Below, piece by piece: positions 60,439 through 64,000 of a stretch of 64,000 nt of DNA. The notes under the pieces are model-generated. The model made no database searches. It saw only the letters and a list, made by a program, of their open reading frames with translations, and was not told the origin of the DNA. Positions within the stretch are counted from its first letter, which is position 1; each line of letters starts with the position of its first letter. The stretch spans positions 1,178,001 through 1,242,000 of the forward strand of contig CBDDGV010000003.1 of the NCBI GenBank assembly GCA_965228005.1, read 5' to 3'. This stretch comes from JBCCXZ01 sp965228005 (GTDB lineage Bacteria > Planctomycetota > Planctomycetia > Pirellulales > Lacipirellulaceae). Made by a program: the position numbers and the translations under genes.

Positions 60439-60464
60439 TTCTGCTAGCATGGCCGCATGCCGGA
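60439..60464 (+). repeat. Direct repeat, upstream copy of the ZIP 5' end
   Basis: 26 nt identical to 61397-61422. The sequence contains TTCTGCTAGCATGGCC then GCATGCCGGA, with a small palindrome GCATG / CATGC in it. In the downstream copy the second ATG is the start codon of the intact ZIP gene; here the downstream frame is broken. Confidence 0.9.
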
Positions 60465-60515
60465 ACGCGATCGTCGGCTTGGCACTGATTGACGAGGCGG
60501 CGATGCAGCTTGTGT
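60439..60515 (+). pseudogene. Truncated 5' remnant of a ZIP transporter gene
   Basis: It starts with 26 nt identical to the intact ZIP gene's upstream region and start codon, and then shows weaker similarity: in one frame it encodes NAIVGLALI..DEAAMQL, against ATIVCLTLG..AGAAMPL in the intact protein, with a net 5-nt loss that breaks the frame. Only the first 26 nt are certain; the rest is suggestive. It ends at a stop, about 75 nt before the SseB-like gene. A remnant of a displaced ZIP copy is the simplest reading. Confidence 0.6.
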
Positions 60516-60524
60516 GAAGGCTCG

Positions 60525-60539
60525 AACGCTGACGCTCGG
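60525..60539 (-). repeat. Dispersed repeat family, copy 3 (partial)
   Basis: AACGCTGACGCTCGG, the reverse complement of the CCGAGCGTCAGCG core of the copies at 35415 and 40650. It follows the ZIP 5' remnant by 10 nt. The other flank is not conserved. Confidence 0.5.
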
Positions 60540-60592
60540 TGCTCCCGATGGTTGATTGTGGCGAAGCGGCGGGGGCCTGTGGAAGGAACACG

Positions 60593-61357
60593 ATGAGTTT
60601 TGAGCCTCAGAACGCTCTCGAATACTCGCTTATGAAGGCCGCGTCAGACCCGGCGCACCGTCCGCAGTTCTACAAGGACCTTGTTCAATCGGACCTGTTC
60701 GTCATCCATGAGGGGCCCATACCGCAGGAAACGGGACCGCGTGTCGTGCACGAGGGCGAGTCTCTGGTGGTCAGGAACATCGAGTGGGAAGGTGTTCCAC
60801 ACATCCCTGTCTTTTCGTCGCTGCCGAGACTGCAGGTCGCTATCCAAGAAGAAGTTGGCTATCTCGCCCTGAATGCTCTCGAACTCATGAAGATCACTGG
60901 GGGTTCAGCGTGGTTCCTGAACCCTGGTTCGGACTATGGCAAGGCATTCACAGAAGAAGAGATCGCCTCGCTCGTTGACGGGTCCATATGGGAGACGGGG
61001 GAACCGTACGTGGCTGAGAGGGCTACTGAAGTGATGATCGGGCAACCGTCCAACTACCCGACCGAACTTGTCGAGGCTCTCAAGCGGTACTTCAAGAATA
61101 CGAAACAAGTGAAGAAGGCCTACTTGGCGCACTTCTTCAACCCTGCCCAGGACGAGAAAGCCCATACCCTGATTGCGGTCGAAGTATCGGGCGAATGGGA
61201 GTCGGTTGTGGCCGGCGCGGGGATGGTGGCTAACGAGACTGAAACGCCTGATCCGCCGGTGGATTTCATGCAGATCACCGGGAGAGGCGGGATCGAAGAT
61301 TACTTCACAACGGACTGTAGGCCTTTCTATCAACGGCGGGTGTTCGGCTTGTTTTGA
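60593..61357 (+). CDS. SseB-like protein (SseB N- and C-terminal domains)
   Basis: 254 residues from an ATG 7 nt after GGAAGGA. The N-terminal half matches the SseB N domain (NALEYSLMKAASDPAHRPQFYKDL at the start, only the first 20 residues diagnostic; then HIPVFSSLPRLQVAIQEE and GGSAWFLNPGSDYGKAFTEEEI). The C-terminal half matches SseB-C (VMIGQPSNYPTELVEALKRYF, AYLAHFFNPAQD and FMQITGRGGIEDYFTTDCRPFYQRR-type end). E. coli SseB was named for altered serine sensitivity; relatives also sit in secretion or polymorphic-toxin loci as immunity-type proteins. It lies in the ZIP-end-flanked segment and is less GC-rich than the ZIP gene. Confidence 0.78.
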   Translation: MSFEPQNALEYSLMKAASDPAHRPQFYKDLVQSDLFVIHEGPIPQETGPRVVHEGESLVVRNIEWEGVPHIPVFSSLPRLQVAIQEEVGYLALNALELMKITGGSAWFLNPGSDYGKAFTEEEIASLVDGSIWETGEPYVAERATEVMIGQPSNYPTELVEALKRYFKNTKQVKKAYLAHFFNPAQDEKAHTLIAVEVSGEWESVVAGAGMVANETETPDPPVDFMQITGRGGIEDYFTTDCRPFYQRRVFGLF

Positions 61358-61377
61358 GCGGGTTGGACGAAGAGACC

Positions 61378-61391
61378 GGGGCTTCGGCCCC
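61378..61391 (+). terminator. Possible UUCG hairpin after SseB-like gene
   Basis: 5-bp GGGGC / GCCCC stem closed by a TTCG tetraloop, 20 nt after the stop codon, followed by TGGCTTTCT rather than a clean T-run. It abuts the direct repeat that begins the ZIP gene. A weak terminator at best. Confidence 0.4.
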
Positions 61392-61396
61392 TGGCT

Positions 61397-61422
61397 TTCT
61401 GCTAGCATGGCCGCATGCCGGA
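61397..61422 (+). repeat. Direct repeat, intact copy at ZIP start
   Basis: 26 nt identical to 60439-60464. It covers the ribosome-site region and the first codons of the intact ZIP gene (start ATG at 61415). Confidence 0.9.
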
Positions 61423-62131
61423 GTGGGCCACGATTGTTTGTCTGACGCTAGGCGCCGGAGCGGCGATGCCGCTCGGGGCGCTCGTGGGGTGCGTGCTGCA
61501 CATCAAGCCGGACTGGCTGGAGGACGAGTTCCGCCACTCGGTGATCGCGTTCGGCGGCGGGGCGTTGCTCTCGGCGGTGGCGTTGGTGCTGGTGCCGGAA
61601 GGGTCGGCGGCTTTGCCGACCTGGCTGGTGGCGTTGTGCTTCGCGGCGGGGGGCGGGGCGTTCCTCGCGGTCGACATCGTCCTGGACCGGATCAAGAGCC
61701 CGAGCGGTCAACTCGTGGCGATGCTCTCGGACTTCGTGCCGGAGGCGTTGGCCCTGGGGGCGGCGTTCTGTTCGGAGAGCAGCGGGGCGCCGCTGTTGGC
61801 GGGGCTGATTGCGTTGCAGAACCTGCCGGAGGGGTTTAACGCTTTCCGAGAACTGAACGCGGCCTCGCCGATGTCTCCGAAGTTGATCCTCGGGGCGTTC
61901 ACCACGATGGCGTTCTTGGGCCCGGTCGCGGGCCTGACGGGGTACCTTTTCCTCTCGGCGTACCCCGCGGTCGTGGCGGGCATCATGCTGTTCGCCGCGG
62001 GCGGGATCCTGTACCTGGTGTTCCAGGACATCGCGCCGCAGGCGAAGCTCGACTGCCACTGGGCCCCGCCGCTGGGGGCGGTGCTGGGGTTTTTGCTGGG
62101 GTTGGTGGGGCAGTTGTTGGTTGGTGGGTGA
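61415..62131 (+). CDS. ZIP-family metal transporter (intact copy)
   Basis: 238 residues with about seven to eight helices, shorter than the ZIP protein at 17344 and without a His-rich loop. Seen: GALVGCVLHIKPDWLEDEFRHSVIAFGGG-type start (first part GALVGCVLH), MLSDFVPEALALGAAF with the transport-site Asp/Glu, and ALQNLPEGFNAFRELNAAS, which matches the HNxPEG helix V signature of ZIP proteins with Gln in place of His. It imports divalent metal, probably zinc or iron. The gene's two ends are duplicated nearby: the 5' end at 60439 and the last 39 codons at 63841. Confidence 0.85.
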   Translation: MPEWATIVCLTLGAGAAMPLGALVGCVLHIKPDWLEDEFRHSVIAFGGGALLSAVALVLVPEGSAALPTWLVALCFAAGGGAFLAVDIVLDRIKSPSGQLVAMLSDFVPEALALGAAFCSESSGAPLLAGLIALQNLPEGFNAFRELNAASPMSPKLILGAFTTMAFLGPVAGLTGYLFLSAYPAVVAGIMLFAAGGILYLVFQDIAPQAKLDCHWAPPLGAVLGFLLGLVGQLLVGG

Positions 62132-62274
62132 ATACCCCTGAGCCCCTTTGGTTGTTTGGGGGTTAAAGCACGCCATCAAGAGAAAGCCTGTTTGCCTTGG
62201 CGGTGTTCTGGCCGCTAGATTCGATCTTCGAGTAAGCGTTCGAGTGTGGACTCGCCCCTTGGAGCACGGATCTC

Positions 62275-63129
62275 ATGAAAGCTTCATTGATCGCTCAATT
62301 GCACGCCGACTTTGAGTCGCTGGTTCAGTTCGAAGAGGATACGGGCGTTGAGTTCTGGATGGCTCGGGACCTCCAGGGGGTCTTGGGCTATACCAGATGG
62401 GAGAACTTCGCCCGGGTTGTGGCGAAGGGGAGAACCTCCTGTAAAGCAGCAGGTTACGACGAGTTCGACCATTTTCTTGATGTCAGGAAAATGGTTCCCC
62501 TGGGGTCTGGTGCGGAGCGAGAGATCGATGACGTGATGCTCACGCGCTACGCGTGCTATCTGATCGCGCAGAACGGCGATCCCTCGAAGGACGCGGTCGC
62601 CTTTGCTCAGACCTATTTCGCGGTCCAGACGCGCAAACAAGAGATCATCGAGAAACGGCTGGCAGAGGTCGAGCGGTTGCAAGCGCGGAAGAAGCTGACG
62701 CTCTCGGAAAAGGAACTCTCGGGACTGATCTTCGAGAAGCTGCACAACAATCAGAGCTTTGGCCGTATTCGCAGCAAAGGCGACGCGGCGTTGTTTGGCG
62801 GCCGCACGACCCGGCAGATGAAGGACCGGCTAGAAGTGCCCAAGAACCGGCCTCTGGCAGACTTCCTGCCGACGATCACGATCAAGGCGAAGGACTTTGC
62901 CAACGAGATAACGACGTTCAGCATCAAGCGGGACGGGCTGAGCAGCGAAGGTGCGATCAGCGACGAGCACGTGAAGAACAACACGGACGTGCGTCAACTG
63001 TTGGCGGACCGCGATATCAGGCCGGAGTCGCTGCCGGCCGCGGAAGACGCGAAGAAGGTGGAACGTCGGTTGAAGTCGGAGGAGAAGCGGTTGCCGGGGA
63101 GTTCGGAGTCACTAGATGGATCTGGCTAA
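62275..63129 (+). CDS. dinD: DinD-like DNA-damage-inducible protein
   Basis: 284 residues, close to E. coli DinD (about 275). Seen: FEEDTGVEFWMARDLQGVLG then GYTRWENFARVVAKG at the N-terminus (a Bro-N-like DNA-binding segment), LTRYACYLIAQNGDPSKDAV, and KLTLSEKELSGLIFEKL, GRIRSKGDAALFGGRTT, all DinD landmarks. In E. coli DinD belongs to the SOS regulon and inhibits RecA filaments. No LexA box is identified upstream here. It lies between the intact ZIP gene and the duplicated ZIP 3' end, so it is a likely cargo gene. Confidence 0.86.
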   Translation: MKASLIAQLHADFESLVQFEEDTGVEFWMARDLQGVLGYTRWENFARVVAKGRTSCKAAGYDEFDHFLDVRKMVPLGSGAEREIDDVMLTRYACYLIAQNGDPSKDAVAFAQTYFAVQTRKQEIIEKRLAEVERLQARKKLTLSEKELSGLIFEKLHNNQSFGRIRSKGDAALFGGRTTRQMKDRLEVPKNRPLADFLPTITIKAKDFANEITTFSIKRDGLSSEGAISDEHVKNNTDVRQLLADRDIRPESLPAAEDAKKVERRLKSEEKRLPGSSESLDGSG

Positions 63130-63218
63130 GCCCAACTAGGTCAGGCAGCCATGTGGCGCTATCCGTAGTGAAGTTGTTGTATGTTCTTGCACCTCACCCA
63201 ATCGGTCAAAGAGAACTT

Positions 63219-63788
63219 ATGGACCCACTAAGCTCCTTAGGTTCCGTTTCGAGCATCCTCGGGCTCTTGGGACTCTTCCAGTCAGAGGAGCGTGCCTCGA
63301 AAGGGGCTACAATCGATGAGTACCTGGAATGGCTTCGTAGGAAAGACCATTCACAACTCGCTAGTGCAATTCAGGAGAATGCTGACCTTCTTGCCGCTCT
63401 AGACTCTCTTCTGCGGATCAAGCATGAAGAGCTGTCGAAGATACTTGAAGACACGAATAGGATTTTGTCCGATGTGGCGAGCCGTCTCGATGGGCTCAAG
63501 CCTGTTGCAGACGCGCTGCCTGTGGAATCAAGCATATCTAAGCAGGCTGTCTCGATTCTTGAACAGTTGAATGAATTGGGCGCCAGTAAGTTTCTCGAAG
63601 TTAAGACCCGGGATGGAACTACGTTCTTGCTGTTTGACTGTGAGGGAGAACTGACAATTCCAGAACCAAGGTTCATCGATGATGACCTTGAGAGGTTAGT
63701 TGCCTTCGGTCTTTTGTTGCCGAGTTACAACCGCAAAGGAGATAGGCTCTTCGCGATTACCCGCGCCGGGGCTGCGGTGGGAGGCTGA
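63219..63788 (+). CDS. Low-GC hypothetical protein with coiled region
   Basis: 189 residues from an ATG after AAAGAGAAC. An N-terminal Ser/Leu-rich stretch (LSSLGSVSSILGLLGLFQ), a long helical and coiled part with KHEELSKILEDTNRILSDVA, an element VKTRDGTTFLLFDCEGEL, and a final DDDLERLVAFGLLLPSYN, then FAITRAGAAV that looks like a winged-helix end. Composition is far less GC-rich than neighbours. Not recognised. The Ser/Leu stretch could be membrane-associated. It is the last gene before the ZIP 3' remnant. Confidence 0.6.
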   Translation: MDPLSSLGSVSSILGLLGLFQSEERASKGATIDEYLEWLRRKDHSQLASAIQENADLLAALDSLLRIKHEELSKILEDTNRILSDVASRLDGLKPVADALPVESSISKQAVSILEQLNELGASKFLEVKTRDGTTFLLFDCEGELTIPEPRFIDDDLERLVAFGLLLPSYNRKGDRLFAITRAGAAVGG

Positions 63789-63840
63789 CTCCATACTGCT
63801 GCAGGCACAGGAAGAAGGGGCCCGGGGAGCGGTTACTCTG

Positions 63841-63957
63841 CTCGTGTTCCAGGACATCGCTCCGCAGGCGAAGCTCGACTGCCACTGGGCCCCGCCGTTG
63901 GGGGCGGTGCTGGGGTTCCTGCTGGGGTTAGTGGGGCAGTTGTTGGTGGGGGGGTGA
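63841..63957 (+). pseudogene. Duplicated 3' end of the ZIP transporter gene
   Basis: 117 nt, 109 of 117 identical to 62015-62131, the last 39 codons of the intact ZIP gene including its stop. All eight differences are silent: ctg/ctc, gcg/gct, ctg/ttg, ttt/ttc, ttg/ctg, ttg/tta, gtt/gtg and ggt/ggg. The longest identical block is 36 nt (62036-62071 and 63862-63897). There is no start codon with a proper 5' part, so it is a remnant. Its codons fit a formerly functional ZIP gene, not decay. Confidence 0.88.
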
Positions 63958-63980
63958 GCGTGTGGGGTGACGCGTGGCGC

Positions 63981-64000
63981 CCCCTCGCCGACGCTCGGGG
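63981..64000 (-). repeat. Dispersed repeat family, copy 4
   Basis: On the minus strand it reads CCCCGAGCGTCGGCGAGGGG, differing at one position from the copies at 35415 and 40650. It lies 23 nt after the ZIP 3' remnant, at the window edge. Confidence 0.55.

Larger units (their letters stand above)
59965..60592. other. Long intergenic region before accessory segment
   Basis: 628 bases between the serine acetyltransferase start (minus) and the SseB-like start (plus). It contains the ZIP 5' remnant (60439-60515) and the dispersed repeat at 60525. The first 470 bases hold no gene I can support: short frames there lack a ribosome site. It must carry the cysE promoter. Confidence 0.5.

Noticed and set aside
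62553..63218. Upstream extension of the 63219 gene's frame through the dinD gene
   Set aside because: The extension is antiphase to dinD codons and is Arg/Gly-rich; the ATG at 63219 with a ribosome-site-like AAAGAGAAC is the better start.

Overview
The window is high-GC, gene-dense bacterial DNA that reads as a chromosome segment of a planctomycete, probably Pirellulales (Lacipirellulaceae-like). That placement is an inference from protein content: a TIGR03000-domain protein, two planctomycete-style Ser/Thr kinases (one with a membrane anchor and a DUF1080-like tail), a BBP7-like outer-membrane protein, an HTTM protein with a membrane partner, a PEP-CTERM-like secreted protein, a TatC with a very large first extracytoplasmic loop, and many lipoproteins with long low-complexity tails. 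No rRNA, tRNA, CRISPR array or recognisable insertion sequence was found.

Layout. 1-2.7 kb: end of hisA and an EF-G-like GTPase. 2.8-11.5 kb: a minus-strand block with a kinase, lipoprotein redoxin, aminotransferase, DMT exporter and a three-gene envelope cluster in which two neighbours are paralogues. 11.8-18.2 kb: LolA-like secreted protein, small membrane proteins, YheT-type hydrolase, a lipoprotein/membrane pair and a ZIP transporter. 18.3-28.5 kb: dtd joined to a low-GC GIY-YIG nuclease gene, an OPA-type transporter, an NTF2-like/LuxR divergent pair, a threonylcarbamoyl-AMP synthase, a BNR-repeat secreted protein, a PEP-CTERM-like protein, a YdjM-like membrane protein and CvpA. 28.6-36.3 kb: SGNH hydrolase, M28 peptidase with PDZ and glycogen-binding-like domains, then kinase-accA and asd-truA pairs and a DoxX fusion. 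36.5-45.3 kb: outer-membrane protein with a small lipoprotein sharing its N-terminal module, peroxiredoxin, DUF4062 protein, HTTM pair, TIGR03000 Gly/Ser/Tyr-rich protein and an exported isoaspartyl methyltransferase. 45.4-60 kb: mostly housekeeping (class V aminotransferase, coaD, protease operon, cobA-hemD fusion, TPR protein, rpsT, pyrK-like reductase, rluB, manA, tatC, ABC-2 permease, serine acetyltransferase).

The most unusual part is 60.4-64 kb. A second ZIP transporter gene is complete, but a copy of its 5' end lies about 1 kb upstream and a copy of its last 39 codons lies about 1.7 kb downstream. Between these copies sit an SseB-like gene, a dinD homologue and a low-GC gene of unknown function. 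The downstream copy differs from the intact gene at eight positions, all synonymous, so it descends from a homologous gene that was under selection and is not a simple recent duplication. This looks like the boundary of a small acquired module with gene-end attachment or homologous exchange at the ZIP gene; no recombinase is visible. Short dispersed repeats (a CCGAGCGTCAGCGAGG family and a GCCGCCGAC..GTCGGCGG hairpin family) occur between genes, several of them next to the accessory genes.
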